Both the position numbers and the translations under genes were made by a program. The notes under the pieces are model-generated. The model saw only the letters and a list, made by a program, of their open reading frames with translations, made no database searches and was not told the DNA's origin. Source: Macrotrachela quadricornifera (taxonomy: Eukaryota > Rotifera > Eurotatoria > Philodinida > Philodinidae). From it: a DNA stretch of 64,000 bases. The DNA lies in contig JAJEKB010020302.1 of the NCBI GenBank assembly GCA_022393335.1, positions 62,001 to 126,000 on the forward strand, given 5' to 3'. This document shows positions 1-12,468 of this stretch, piece by piece; within the stretch, counting starts at the first letter, position 1; each line of letters opens with the position of its first letter.

Positions 1-540
1 CTGTTTCCAGCAGAAATGGTTAAAATTCTTAGAGAAATGCTTTATCTATTTCTCGATCTACAAACATAAATGAAAAACATATAGAGAGAAAAGAGCATAT
101 TTATTTTTGTTTTATCTTAAGTGTATATTTTGAAAGAAAAGCCGTTTCACTTTGAATTTCAATAGATGTGCAATTTCAACTAATAGACTACATATATCTT
201 GTTCTTTTCTCGTTCTTTCGTTTCATCTTTCTACATCTTTATACAATTTTCCATTTCTACTGTAAATGGAATAACATCTCGATTGATTTGTCCAACAGTC
301 CACTGCTGTACTTTTCGTTTTCTTAATTATTTTTTCCTAAAATTTAGACAATGACTAATGAGAGAATCTCAGATGATAAATGAAACAAGTTGTTTCTTTA
401 CTTCTTTTAACATTCCTTTTTGTTAATAGATTTTCCGGGTGTTATGAGACTATTCGAATAAATTAAAGAGTAGTCCAATAGTTTCGATCTCTCTCTATAT
501 ATTAGCGATATTATATGAGAAATATATAGGTGGTTCCATG
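1..540. other. No gene seen; AT-rich left edge
   Basis: AT-rich sequence with no open frame that looks coding. It ends where the long inverted repeat of the next element starts. Confidence 0.5.
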
Positions 541-780
541 TGTAGTCAGCCACAAAAACACAAGGTCTTCCAAAAAAATTTTCTCAATCGGTAAATTTTT
601 TTTCATATTATTGCCAAAATACTGTCAAAATCATGCTAAAATCCTTTGCAAATTTGATAGCATAGTTTTTCAATATTTTGGCTCTAGCATCGCCAATAAT
701 CGGGATATTCCAAAAATTTTTTTTAAATATCCACCCATTGTTCAAAATGGCGGAGAAAAATGCGAAACAATATTATACAC

Positions 781-2234
781 CAGGCCTCGAAACGGGCCAC
801 CCGGCCCGGTGGACCGGCCCGGCCCGCCCGGCCCGGCTCGGCCCAACGAAACTTTTCTTTCGGGCCGGGCGGGCCAAATTTTTTTGTCGGGCCGCCCGGC
901 CCGGCGTCATATCTGAATTCAATGTATTTTGCATCTGTCATAAACAATTCAAATTACTGAAAAAGTTTATGAAAGAAAAAATTTTCGAGTTCTACATTGA
1001 AATATTTTTAAATTAACATAGCAATATCTTAAAATAATTTCATGTCTCGACCATAATACTTTATTTTGTAGCATATTAAGTACTATGAGAATATGATTGA
1101 CACAAGAAATGTGTTGAAAACAAACCGTCCTTGACAATTATCGTAACAAATGACAGTTTATTCAACTCTTAAACTTTAATTCACTGATAACTCGATAGGA
1201 AGTGTACCATTTTCTTTTCAGCGCAGACTCTTTTTTGCTCGAGTATTTACTGAAATATGACGTGTATAAGTCGCAAATGACCTGTTGAAAAAGTAGAAAA
1301 TATTGATAGATAATTTCCAGACCTAATTTATTGCTTTTAGAAATAACTTATCTTTTATACACTAATGTGAAACTTGTGATAGCAATAGCAAGTTTGGAGG
1401 ATATATATTAACATATTTGCGGTGATGTGAGCCACCGATGACTCACATTATGGCATGGCTCGAAAATTCCTTTCACGCAGAAAAAATTGAATATCTCTTT
1501 CATATTTCGAACAAAAGAGCCGATTCTTTGACCACTGGCAAAAGAATGTTCATAGCTCATATCTATAAGAGAAAAAGTGATAAAAATGGTTTAAAATTCT
1601 TCCAGCTGACATGTATAAAGAAATGAAGCCTTTCACAAATTATAAAAAGAATAATATTTATATCGCCACACATGTGTTAAAGTGGAGTTAGAAATTATCT
1701 AGAGCTTATTACTGCAGATTTTTATAATTATTTTTCATATAGTATTTTTTACTGCGCATCATCTTATCGAATGATTATCATCACGAAGACTTTCAACTGG
1801 TAATATAGAGCCCTTTTCATGCCTTTTCTTACTAGAGAAACAGTGCTGAAGGACATCCAGTTACACAAAAAAACCATTAGTGACATTAAAACTGTTCGAA
1901 CATCTATTGTTTGTTGGTTTGATTCAATAAGCACTCTGATTTATATCATATTGATTTTGTTTCTGTCTCAACAATCTGACTAAAAAATTCTTGTAACCCT
2001 CGAATAATGTGCTCTTACAGACATTGTTAATCATGCATATCATTTTCGAATTTTGACATGGAAAAGCATCAGTAAAAAAAAAATCTTCACCGAGCCTGGG
2101 CCGGGCCGGGCGGGCCAGACAAATCCACGGGCCGGGCTTGGGCCGGGCTGCACAAAAATTAGAACGGGCCGGGCGGGCCACCACTTTAGCTGGGCCGCGT
2201 TGGGCCATAAAAATGAGGCCCATTTCGAGGCCTG
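781..2234. mobile_element. Non-autonomous hAT element, GC-rich ends
   Basis: The element starts CAGGCCTCGAAACGGGCC and ends with the complement of CAGGCCTCGAAATGGGCC (17 of 18 match). It is flanked by the perfect 8-bp duplication TTATACAC at 773-780 and 2235-2242, which is the hAT signature. The empty site is visible in the intact right TIR of the host transposon near 4850. The first and last ~150 bp are packed with GGCCCGGC/GGGCCGGGC motifs, while the interior (930-2080) is AT-rich with no transposase. The GC motifs look like subterminal transposase-binding repeats; that role is inferred. Confidence 0.92.
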
Positions 2235-2481
2235 TTATACACTATATTAAATATAGAAATATATCAGTTTATATGATAGAATAGCTTAGAAATTAAATCT
2301 CTGCTAATTGAACATGAAATAAAACACTAATTTAAGTAAGAACATATCATTTTTGAGAATTGAAACATTCTTTGATCATATGGATTTGATTTCAACGATG
2401 AGAAAAACGTATTGTAGAAGGCCTGCAATAGGTATGATTCCTATACTACCAGGTAATCTATACATAAATTAGTCATTTCGT

Positions 2482-4700
2482 TTGTTGTCTTCACTAAAAC
2501 GAAGAATTAAACAAGTCCGACACCAGATTGATGATGTTTATCGGCGTCTACAATCTTTATGTGATATACTCGAACATAATGATCCTCAGTTACATGTAAC
2601 AAACCCTCATTCATTTCAAATTAATAAATCAAATGAATTACTGAATGGTCTGAAAGAACTTTACAAGCAAAGCAGCGATTTGGAACAAACTCGGCTAATG
2701 ACAGTTGTTCCATTAAGCTGGGGCAGAGTTATGCTTTCAAAATGGTTTGAATGTACTGACCATTATGGTAAACAAACTAATCTACTGCGCCAGGAAAAGC
2801 AAGTTCTTGCTTTTCCCGAATATTCTCGAGGAAATAAATTTCTTGATCATGACACAATCGAATTAATCGTCCAATTGTATTTACAAGATGGTAATAGTCG
2901 CATATCATGAAACACCAAAGATGTAATCAAAATAAAGAATGAAGTTGTTCCCGTACGATTCATGGAGATGACTATTTGTGAAGCATTAGGAAAATTTTAT
3001 GATAATTATTTAATGATTAAAGTCGGTAAATCTTCTTTCTACTCGTTGAGACCTCGTCGAGTTAAATCAATTTGTCCACGCGAAACATGCATATGTCATA
3101 TTCATGAGAACATGAGTCTTTTGCTGCAAGTAGCTGTCCCTATTGTTTAGTTACGAAAAAAATATTTATTTCGTTCTTCCATAGGCTTCCAATAAATATG
3201 TTCAAAGAAAATCTATTGGACATCTAAAACTGGACAAAATTACGCCTTCAAATCTCATCGATTCAGTTGTCTGTGACAAGCCAAATGATGATTGTTTTTT
3301 AAATAGTTGTAATCGACCCAATAGTCGGTTGTCTTCATCAATTCTCCAACGTCATTTCATTATTGTTGACAAAGATGATCAATGAGCATGGTCAATTTAG
3401 AAATCAACCAATAAAAAAGTCGATCTTCATCACATTCATGGTTCAATAGTATCATTACTTGATGAAATCGATGAACAATGGAGTTATATCAATAATCTTT
3501 GATTACTATCTAATGATACATCATATGTCACAATACAAATCGATTTTGTGGAGAATTACACATTAATTAGATAACCGAAAGTGCAGGCCGCTCAATGGAA
3601 CAGTCTACAGGTTACGCTATTTACTGTGCATATAAAAGTCGGAACAAATCATAAAAATATGGACATTATTAGTGACTGTATGCGTCACGACACAGCTTTC
3701 GTCTTTTGTGCCCAACGTCTAATCGTTGTATTCATAAAGAAGCATTATCCTCAAGTTACCAAAATCAATTATTTAAGATAATTTTAATACAGGATCTTAT
3801 GTTAAACGGTTTTCGTGTTGTTTAGTGACGGGACGCCAAACCGCTTTAAGAATCATTCTAATATGATGAACTTGATTCACCATAAGAAAGACTTCGACAT
3901 CGAAGCGAGTTGGACTTTCTGATGGTACAGGAGCTACAATAAAGTCCAGCGCCAACCAATCTATCTTAACATCGAGTACAACTCTTTCTTCTATCAAAGA
4001 ATTCTTTAAATTTACGGAGAAAATCAATGAAGAAGCTGCTAAATCAAAAAGTGCAAGTGAACCACCAATGAATGCTTATTATCTCAATTTCCGATCGATT
4101 TAAATAGCTAAATGGTAAGAAATATAGTTTTTGAATACTACGTAGAAAAATGTTCTTTCTAGGACGAATCAAAGACATTCGACAATTTCATCAATTCGAT
4201 TCCATAGATCAATTTACTATTTTCTGTCGAAAAACATCCAAATCGTTGATTATCAAAGATTTTATTCTTCGAAGAAATACAACTGATGAATCAAACGAAT
4301 CTCTCCGAGAAATCGAACCATGATTTTTAAACATGGTGACAAACAACATCTTACTGAAGTAATAGATATTAGAGAATCAGCGAAAAAAGTAATAGCTCAA
4401 TGTTGTGAACCTCCTCTCCCTCGCTCTATCATCATATATCAGGTGTTTCAGCAAAGTGAAGAACAATACGAATAGTTCATGCAAAAACATAATTGCCTCT
4501 TTCATTCATCCACCAGTATTTGGCAGACGAAATCAGTTATCACTGTTGAAAGAACAATTTATCGATATTCATAAGTTTTGTACGTGAAGAGCTGATCATT
4601 ATCGAGTCATATAATAATCATCGATAATGAACTCGAAATCGAGAAAAACACGAGTTCATTGGCTATTATCTTTTTGAAAATAAAAAATTTACTTATGGAA
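2482..4700 (+). pseudogene. Broken DDE-type transposase of the 541-5121 transposon
   Basis: One protein can be followed through several frames. A 142-codon segment (2482-2910) ends at a TGA. After that stop the same frame continues with a KDV..KN..VPV stretch and a Cys/His cluster (C.CHIHEN near 3100-3120). A D..ENY motif lies near 3545, with QAAQW and TLFT just after it. An FKN....LIHHKKDF..EA segment follows near 3850. The order SLRP..V, C.C..H.N, D..ENY, HHKKDF is shared by a widespread metazoan transposon-encoded protein family known to me only as uncharacterised. Several stops and frame changes make it non-functional. The position inside matched TIRs supports its role as transposase. Confidence 0.75.
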
Positions 4701-5121
4701 ATATTTATAGTACCTGTCGAGGAACGTTTTAATTCTCAAAAATTATGTTCTTACTTAAATCAATGTTTTATTTCATGTTCAATTAGCAGAGATTAAATTT
4801 CAAAGCTATTCTGTCATATAAACTGATATATTTCTATGTTTAATATTGTGTATAATATTGTTTCGCGTTTTTCTCCGCCATTTTAAATTTAAATAAGAAA
4901 CCAAAATAGAGTTTTGTAGAGCGACATCTGATCTAAAAAACCCGCTATGGCTCACTTCTCCGAAATGTAACCATTTTGAACAGTATGGTTGAACTTTTTC
5001 GATTGAACAATGGATGGGTATTTAAAAAAAATAACATAGTTTATCTTGTAGAACTCTTCGTGCTGATCATTTTGATCAAAAAAATTTTTTTGAAGGCCTT
5101 GTGTTTTTGTGGTTGACTACA

Positions 5122-8100
5122 TTTATTAGTCGTAATGAGACCTTTTGCATCATCCATTTTCACATAAGAAAAAACAAAAAATACTTGTAATGGCAACCTG
5201 TTATTTTCTCAATGTCTTTTTATATTATTGGGTGAAGTCGAATATACTCTATAACAGTTTCAATATTATTAAAACTTTAAATCCTTTTCGAAATGATTTA
5301 GAATTTTAAGAATATTGAAATTGTTCAAGAGCATATTATACTCTACCGAATAACATAATAATTATTTCGAACACTCATCTGTGCTCCATCAAATACTTTT
5401 ACAAGTGTAGGGGCAAGAAAACTGTTTTATCTGCATAAATAAATACTAGTGCCAGACAGAGTGGATAGAACTGGTTTTCATTGGCACACAGATTTGGTTG
5501 GATCTGGAGAGTTTTATAGCGAAAATAAATATGCTTTAATCAAATGAAAATGATTTGTTGCACCCCTATTTACAAAGGTTGATGACCACTCTGATTCATT
5601 ATTCATACCGTTTCATAAACTCTTGATACAATAGAAGAACCTCATGAACCTTTTCATCTACCTTTACATAAGTCCTTAATAAGGTTTATATACTTCTCGA
5701 ACCCTACATTGAGTTGAGATACCTCATCAATCTTTCCATCTACCCTTAAATAAACCCTTTTCATTGGTAGATGAAATGGTTTGTTATATGTTATACTTTC
5801 ATGAACACTTTAAGAGTTTACTATTCTATGGTTTTTCTTACAGTGTATTGGATGGACCGAAATGAGTGCGACACTTTTGTTTTGCTTGTATCTCAGTAAA
5901 GAAAAAGGATAGAACATTCAGTTTTTTTGAAAGATGCATCATCGAATTCTCTACAAACTTTGTAAAAAGAAATCTTTTGAATTCTTGTAACAAGTAATGC
6001 CTTCGGGCACTGGACCTCGCTCGACGCAATCCTGAACATAGAGTATAGAGACAATATCTTCATGGTCTCTAGATAGAGCTGTAGCAGAGATCGAACAATA
6101 TTTTTAGATCCTTTTTATGGTAGTTGGTCACTCAACAAAAACATTGAAACAGGTCTTTTGGATTTCTTGTAAAAGCACCTCTCATGCAATCCAAGCTAAA
6201 TATTGAAAACTATATTTCTATTTCCACAAATATTAGTGGAGAACACTATACATAGTTAGAGAAGAAAATTAATTGGTGGAAAGTATTATACATCTCTTTC
6301 AATTCTTTTTTGGAATTATTCGAGAGTAAAACTGGGATTGAGACTACCATAATCACAATAAGGTTTGATGAAATTTGGCAAGAATTACATTAAAGGTTAT
6401 TGATAATGCGAACTTCAAATCAAATACTACATCAAATAGTCTGTGGCCAATCGCTGTCAACAAAACGAATTTGAAATTCGGAACGTATTTTTCGACAACT
6501 AACACCTTACTACCATTTCCGATTATACTACACTGTTGCGGTGCTCAGAAATTCAAAGCTTATTTTCATTGTTGGAAGAGCCAATCATATATTAAAGTCA
6601 CTGGTGTGTGAATATATAAATCGAAGTTCTCGGTCCTGTTTGTCTATCCACAACTTTATATCCATAAGAAGTGATGATGACATTTTTGATATATACAAAA
6701 TTTCCTATTTCTCTTTTTGGTCGAAGATACTCATCAATTCCAGATGGATTGCACAAGACTGCGCATGATACAAATTCTATGCATTTTCTTTTGAAACTCT
6801 CAATGAGCAAATTCTCTTTCTCCGCTTTTCATTCGTCTGCAAGCCACCCATCCTAAGCATATTATCGACTACCTCCTATCAAATTTCCACAAATAATAGT
6901 ATTTTAGCTATCAACACAAAATGTCTGCTTTCGTTTAAGAAGCTTACTGTGTAGATGGCAAATCTATGAAAGAAACACTTTTATGTCGAGTTTTTACTTT
7001 CGCTCATCTATGGTTAAGGTTCATACGAGAAGACATCATTTTTCAATTTTTCAGTCCAGCAAACGCGTCAACAATTTGATATGGATAAATCATTTCAGAA
7101 AAAGGACCTTGCGATTAAAAAAATCTAATCCATTAAAAAAAGGCGAAAAAAAAATATCATGATGCACAAAAATTCGAAAAGACGATCGCATTGATCGCAG
7201 GCAAATCGACAACAAAATCTTGTTGGTCGAAAGATAGAGAGTGCTGATACTGTTCAGCAAGTTCAATAGAAATTGAACATGGACTTTATTTTGTACAGTG
7301 ATTTTTCTCGTTTTGCACTGCACACATCTGAAATTGCAAGAAAATAGATATGAGCTATTTTAAATCTCTTTTTTTGATTTTGTCACCTAATCATTATATA
7401 CAGATGAATAACGCGTCAATTTTGTCGACTTCAGTCCTTGTATGCGCGTTCGTTGTTCTTTTACAAACCAAGCATCAGATACCTATCTGTTATCTTTTTC
7501 ACAACTTGCTTGTGGGATAACTGCCATATCGCAACGATGTATAGAAGAACAAAACGTTTGTGAGGCATTTACGTTGTTCTTATAGATAGAATATCATAAA
7601 ATTTTCAAATATTTGACAGAAACTAGACATGCATCAGTACTAATACTCTTCTATATCGGTATTGATGGTATTAGTGTGGATATTAATAAGGTATTGGTAT
7701 CGAAGTATTGAATGTCGACTATATGATAGTCTACTATCTACTTTCTTCCATTCATTCTCTTCTGATGAATATCCTATAGATTATCAAGCACCGATCGAAA
7801 GAAAATATTCATGAGTCAGACAACATAACGTACTGTATTTTTCCCTTACATGTGTCTTTTAATGACACAAAGAATGATCTCAAACCAGAAAAAGGAACGT
7901 CTAATAACCTACGAGACATAAGTAACGAGATAAATATCGAAATTAGTTGCATATGAGAGAAGAACTTCAGAAATTTAATTCTTTCGCCGTTATATAGAGC
8001 AAAGCTTCATCTTTAAAACGCATGTATTTATTTAAATCTACTGTGTCATCGTTGCGCAATTTAACAAAAATATCGAAGTAAAAATTTGTTGTAATTGTAA

Positions 8101-9354
8101 TAACTAATAGTTGACCAAAATTCGAAAAGCGAAAATTTCGCATAATATTTTTAGAAAAAAATAGTCGATTAGATACAGATTTCCAAAACGATCATATACT
8201 GGAGAATGAAATTAAAGCGTTCTGGCGTCAATTTTGTCATAATCATAACGAGTTATAACTCGACTCGATTAAAACCAATGGCGCTTGGTCAAATATCGCA
8301 CCTTCTTCGCCTTCAAAAAATTTGTAGCAGTTATTACCAAAGATTGTTGCCATTCTCAAACAATGCATCTTTCTGACAAAATACTAAAGATTATTTCATC
8401 CAAGTCTTCATTTTTCATTGTACTAAATGATCTTTAGAAGTTAGCAACCTAGTTAAAAGTTAAGATTAGAACAGGAGGTTCCTTATTACTGTTATCTATG
8501 GTCGTATGACTAATTGTAGAATATGCTATATCATGATGACATCATTGTACTTGAGTGAGAGGTTCGGAGAATTTTCAAATAAACTGTATAGACTGAGAAA
8601 TTCCTCTGTATTCATAATTGTAATTAGAAACGTTCTTCTGAGAGCCCTGAAATTTGTCAAATGTCCTTCAGCAACCTGCTTTCCATTTTGAAAAAAAAAC
8701 AAGTATTGGAAGAATATGTTAATTAAAGATAGAGTTGTGTCCCTCCAACACCGAAGAGGGAAAAGTGCTCCATTCTCACGAGAATGTAAAGTCAATGGAT
8801 GTCGGTCATGAAATGGTTCAACAAACTGCTGCACGAAGTTTTGACAGAGGAAGAAGAGAACACAGAAGACATTATGATGAGTGTCACTCAGTGATAGGCA
8901 ACGATAGATGTTTAGCAAAAGAGACATCCTAATAACAAAGAACCTGATCACTTGACGGCTAATATAGATGAATAAACAGTTGTTTATTGGGGTAATGGAA
9001 ACGACGATTTTGATTGTTTCCTTTTTTCCTACTTGTAGTGACTTATTAGTTTCTTTAGTAGACTATCGATTAACAGTGAAGGCGTTTTTATGGAATGAAA
9101 GAAGATCTCGCGTACGATTATCTTTATAGGAATCTTCGGCTCTTTTTTTTCTGATAGACAATGCTATCATCGAAATCATCCTCTTTCATCGAAAAGAGAA
9201 AAATATAATTTATAGTAGTCTCTGCCCTTTTAACCATAGGTAAACATCAATAGGACTTGTCAAAGCCAAAAAGGATTTGTACCCATGAACGTGCGATCAA
9301 AAATTTTCATCATTTCATTATTTACATAGAGACGTAGAGTATAAGGCTGATTTT
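5122..9354. other. 4.2 kb with no supported gene
   Basis: No coding frame is convincing. A 70-codon minus-strand frame at 6598-6810 (with EYLRPKREIGNFVY and VDRQTGPRTS) reads like a real exon, but I could not extend it. Around 5610-5800 there are two degenerate copies of a stretch containing TTCATCTACC. 8526-8951 is an open minus frame of low-complexity composition that I do not trust. Confidence 0.4.
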
Positions 9355-10374
9355 TTATTTTTTTATGCTTCCTTTCGTTCGAAAAATGAAAGTTCTTTTC
9401 TGTAGTGATGGTGATGGCTCACTATATCCAATAAAATTTTCTAGATGATAAAGATCTATTAATGGATCGACATGACGTTTTGAAGGCTCGTGGATGAATG
9501 TCGCGTAGTCGCTAGCATGCCATGCATAGCGGCTAAGACCTCGAAAAATTTTAGCAGACATTTGACTGTGCGTGAGTGAAATATAGATTTCATTTGTCTA
9601 TTATTGAGAACATCTTATAGTTGAATTCGATCAGTAGTCTTCTTCGGAATAACCAGACGTTTACATTCTGGTATTTTCTTACAAATCTATTTGTCATTTT
9701 ACCCAGACTAAGCATTGGAAAAGGAGAAGACACGTTTTTGGGACACTCGACGCTAGAATCTTGTCTCTCCAGTAATAGACAAGAGATGTAGTCATTTTAC
9801 CGGATTTATTGCATATGATGACAACATTTTTTCACGAACATCTAGCATTGTGACGATATTTAAAGCTAGTGATTTAATGTTTGAATGCTGAAAATTCATG
9901 AAGTGACTGTGCTTAGGCACGAAGATAGCTTTCACGAGGTACTTCGAACCTTTTATGTACACATGTCTCAATATCGTCTAATTTTTGCTTGTTGGTGCCT
10001 TGATTTTCTATATAGTTTCGAAAGTTTCCAGATAGTTCGTCAATTTCATCATAGAAGTCAATGATGTTTGTCATGTATTTCAGAGAGGACATCTGCAGCA
10101 GAGTGCCATTTTCGAGCTCCTTCTCACTTTCCATGCCATAAAAAGTAATATTATTTTCTTCATCTGATTCAGTTTCCTAGTTTTTGTCTTCGTGTGTGCC
10201 GTCAAAGAAAGCGTCGTAGTTGGGTGTATTTTCATTTTCTATCTCGTATAACGCACTCGTCCGAATGTTGTTCAATACTTCGTTCAACTGATCGACTAGT
10301 TGTTGCTCACGACTGTTACTATAGGGATGATAAAAATTTTTCTTCGCAACCCGGTAGGCTAACATGGTCGTCAT
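9355..10374 (-). pseudogene. Decayed DDE_1 (pogo/jerky-like) transposase
   Basis: The minus strand carries a coherent protein broken by stops and shifts. 10374-9913 is one 154-codon frame interrupted by a single TAG at 10177-10179, with an acidic Asn/Glu-rich N-terminal part. It continues past further stops through NVVIICNKSGK, then WRDKILASSVPK, then LVIPKKTTDRIQ (about 9625-9660), and ends in MSAKIFRGLSRYAWHAS (9561 down). The IPK.TT..IQ motif followed by a W....Y segment is typical of the C-terminal half of DDE_1 transposases. The catalytic core upstream of it seems too short, so an internal deletion is likely. No TIRs were found. Confidence 0.7.
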
Positions 10375-10802
10375 AACAGCGTATTTCTACAGTTACTTAT
10401 ATAACCGTCGCACAAAGAGATTAGCAATTTCGTGTTCTATTCTAAACTTTTAATTCGGCCACCAACTTCTGAAGATCATTTAGCACAATGAACGAGGAAA
10501 TCCTGAATGAAATAATCTTTCGTATTTTGTCAAGAGGACGCATTTTTTGAGAATGACAACAATCTTTGGTAGCAACGTGCAGAGGAAATGTGAGAATAGT
10601 TACATCTATAAGATATTCTTAACAAGAGAACGAATGGAAGAGAGTACACAGAAAATTAGTCAAGATCCAATACTTCAATACATTTACTACCAATGTCCAG
10701 TAGGATTACTAATATTAATGCATGTCTAACAGAAATATGTACCTATTCAAGTATCTTAAAGAAATATTAGATAAAAATTACGCTTGGACGATTCATCAGA
10801 TC
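10375..10802. other. Upstream region of the LicD gene
   Basis: No gene supported. Probably promoter and 5' untranslated sequence of the LicD-family gene, whose first exon begins at 10803, and the 5' flank of the transposase pseudogene on the other strand. Confidence 0.3.
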
Positions 10803-11936
10803 ATGAACAGGTATTAGAATCATCTTTTACTACAAAACCATACTTTGTCATTTTATATAGAACAAGAAAATTTGGCGTTCTCATATTGGTTACGATCGTG
10901 GGAATGATGTTGTTTTACTTTGTTGTCTGGTAAGCGGACTAAATAATAAATGTTGTTTCTGTTTTTAGTTGTTATATACAATACTAATCGGTACATTTTT
11001 TCTTTGGATTTAAAATTTTCTTCTACTGAGAGAACTTTCTGATATCGAAATCAGTGCACACTTCCCCAGAAATAACCTGTTGTTAGTTGTGTGATGATTG
11101 AGTTCGGTTTAATCGAATCGTTGTTTTTTAAATAGGTTGAGAAGAAGTGATCGGAAGATGACTTTTCCATGGATGACATGGGTAGTGGCAGAAACGTTTC
11201 CTACTTTACACACGGTGAAGACTTTTGCTCGATCGTTCAATGCTCTAGCTCCTATGTCACGTTGTGCTTATCTCACATGTTCACATGCGCCTTTATGTAC
11301 AACCAGAAATATATCGTGTTGCTCATATGTGTTGAAAGAAACACTCAAATTTCTTGATGCCTTCTTTCAAAAACATAACATGACGTATGTAATTGTCTAC
11401 GGAACATTGTTGGGTGCGGTGCGAAATCAAACAGTGATACCTTGGACACATGACATTGACATTGGCTTATTCGACATAAAATATTTTTCTACAAAAGAAA
11501 TTCGTGATGAACTCAACAAATATGGATATCATATGTTTGAGGTAAAGTAAATAAGCGGAAAGACACAACTTTCAATAGTAATTTGAAAGAATAATTCTAT
11601 TTTTACATATAGAATCTTGGCTTGACCCGTCTCTGTTTGCATTCAAATGCTTCCGACACAACTCTGCTAGCGACACAAGATGTTTACCATGTGCCGCCAG
11701 CAACGATTCACGATGTAGCTGCTTACATTGACTTCTACACTGTATATGAAAATAAACGAAAAAAAAATATTTCAAACACATCAATATTCAAAATTCAAAG
11801 TAGTGGATCACTGCTATCTCCCATTTCATTCCAGAAGAAAGTCAAGATTGATGGGCAATTCTTTCCCACTGTGGACAATATTGAAGAACATCTGATCAAG
11901 TTCTATGGTGAACAATACATGAAGGAAAAAATATAA
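10803..11936 (+). CDS. LicD/FKRP-like nucleotidyltransferase-fold, type II membrane protein
   Basis: Four exons: 10803-10810, 10861-10929, 11136-11541, 11613-11936, with GT-AG introns of 50, 206 and 71 nt; total 268 residues. Exon 1 has only 8 nt. Exons 1-2 give a short basic start (MNRTRK) and one hydrophobic segment (residues about 8-25), a signal-anchor of a Golgi type II protein. The lumenal part has YGTLLGAVRN (114-123) and PWTHDIDIG with the metal-binding DID (Asp132, Asp134), then FPTVDNIEEHLIKFYGEQYM near the C terminus. These are the LicD family marks (bacterial LicD, animal fukutin/FKRP), proteins that transfer phospho-sugars or phosphocholine. The substrate is unknown. The reading frame holds through all junctions, so the gene is probably functional. 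Exon 1 is the least certain part. Confidence 0.85.
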
Positions 11937-12468
11937 TCTTCGATGAAAAGTTTACAAGACATAGAAATTGTAAAAGAAGAAAAAAATACATTTAAATTTG
12001 TTTCACAGACGTAACGAACGTAATCCACAATTGATCATGCCGTTTTCTCATTTGTACATGTTCAAACTGGAATACTTCTTCATATTTGTTCATTTAGCAT
12101 AAAGAAACGCGTTTAATTTAACCATTAATAGTTTTGAACATAGTGCAACGGAAGTTTTCCATGGTATTGACGTGGGTTTCTTTATTAGAAGGATTTTCCT
12201 GACCCTTTTCTAAAAGAAAATTTAGCAATGAAAGCAAGTGATCTAGTGAGGTATAACATGGATGTACCATACATTTTTACGATCTTTTGAGGAAAATTCT
12301 AGAGCTAAGCATCGTTATGTTCTACGAAATCCCGAATAGTCACATTTCTGGTTGTTAATGCATGGAAGCTAAGAAACAGAAATCCATCCTTTAACGGTAC
12401 TTAATTTTTTGAAATATCTCTATTAGTGATTCATATATAAATGATATTTAAATTTGTATATCAAAATT
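11937..12468. other. Intergenic, no gene seen
   Basis: 3' flank of the LicD gene and 3' flank of the minus-strand hAT pseudogene. Nothing else supported. Confidence 0.4.

Larger units (their letters stand above)
541..5121 (+). mobile_element. Long-TIR DNA transposon, decayed, with a nested hAT
   Basis: The two ends are inverted copies. The left terminus TGTAGTCAGCCACAAAAACA (541) pairs with the right terminus TGTTTTTGTGGTTGACTACA (ending 5121). The inverted match continues inward: left 541-780 plus 2243-2370, about 370 bp once the inserted hAT is removed, against right 4722-5121, about 400 bp. Shared stretches include ATGGCGGAGAAAAATGCGAA near 748 and its complement near 4870, and the segment 2243-2370 against 4722-4860. 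Between the TIRs lies one broken transposase frame (2482-4700). I see no convincing target duplication. The superfamily is not named because I recognise the protein family but not its formal class. Confidence 0.85.

Noticed and set aside
678..1016. Open frames of Gly/Pro/Arg-rich protein at the 5' GC-rich block
   Set aside because: They translate the GGCCCGGC subterminal repeats of the hAT element in several frames and strands at once.
8526..8951. 141-codon minus ORF
   Set aside because: Phe/Leu-rich and low complexity, no motif, antisense frames equally open; looks like chance.
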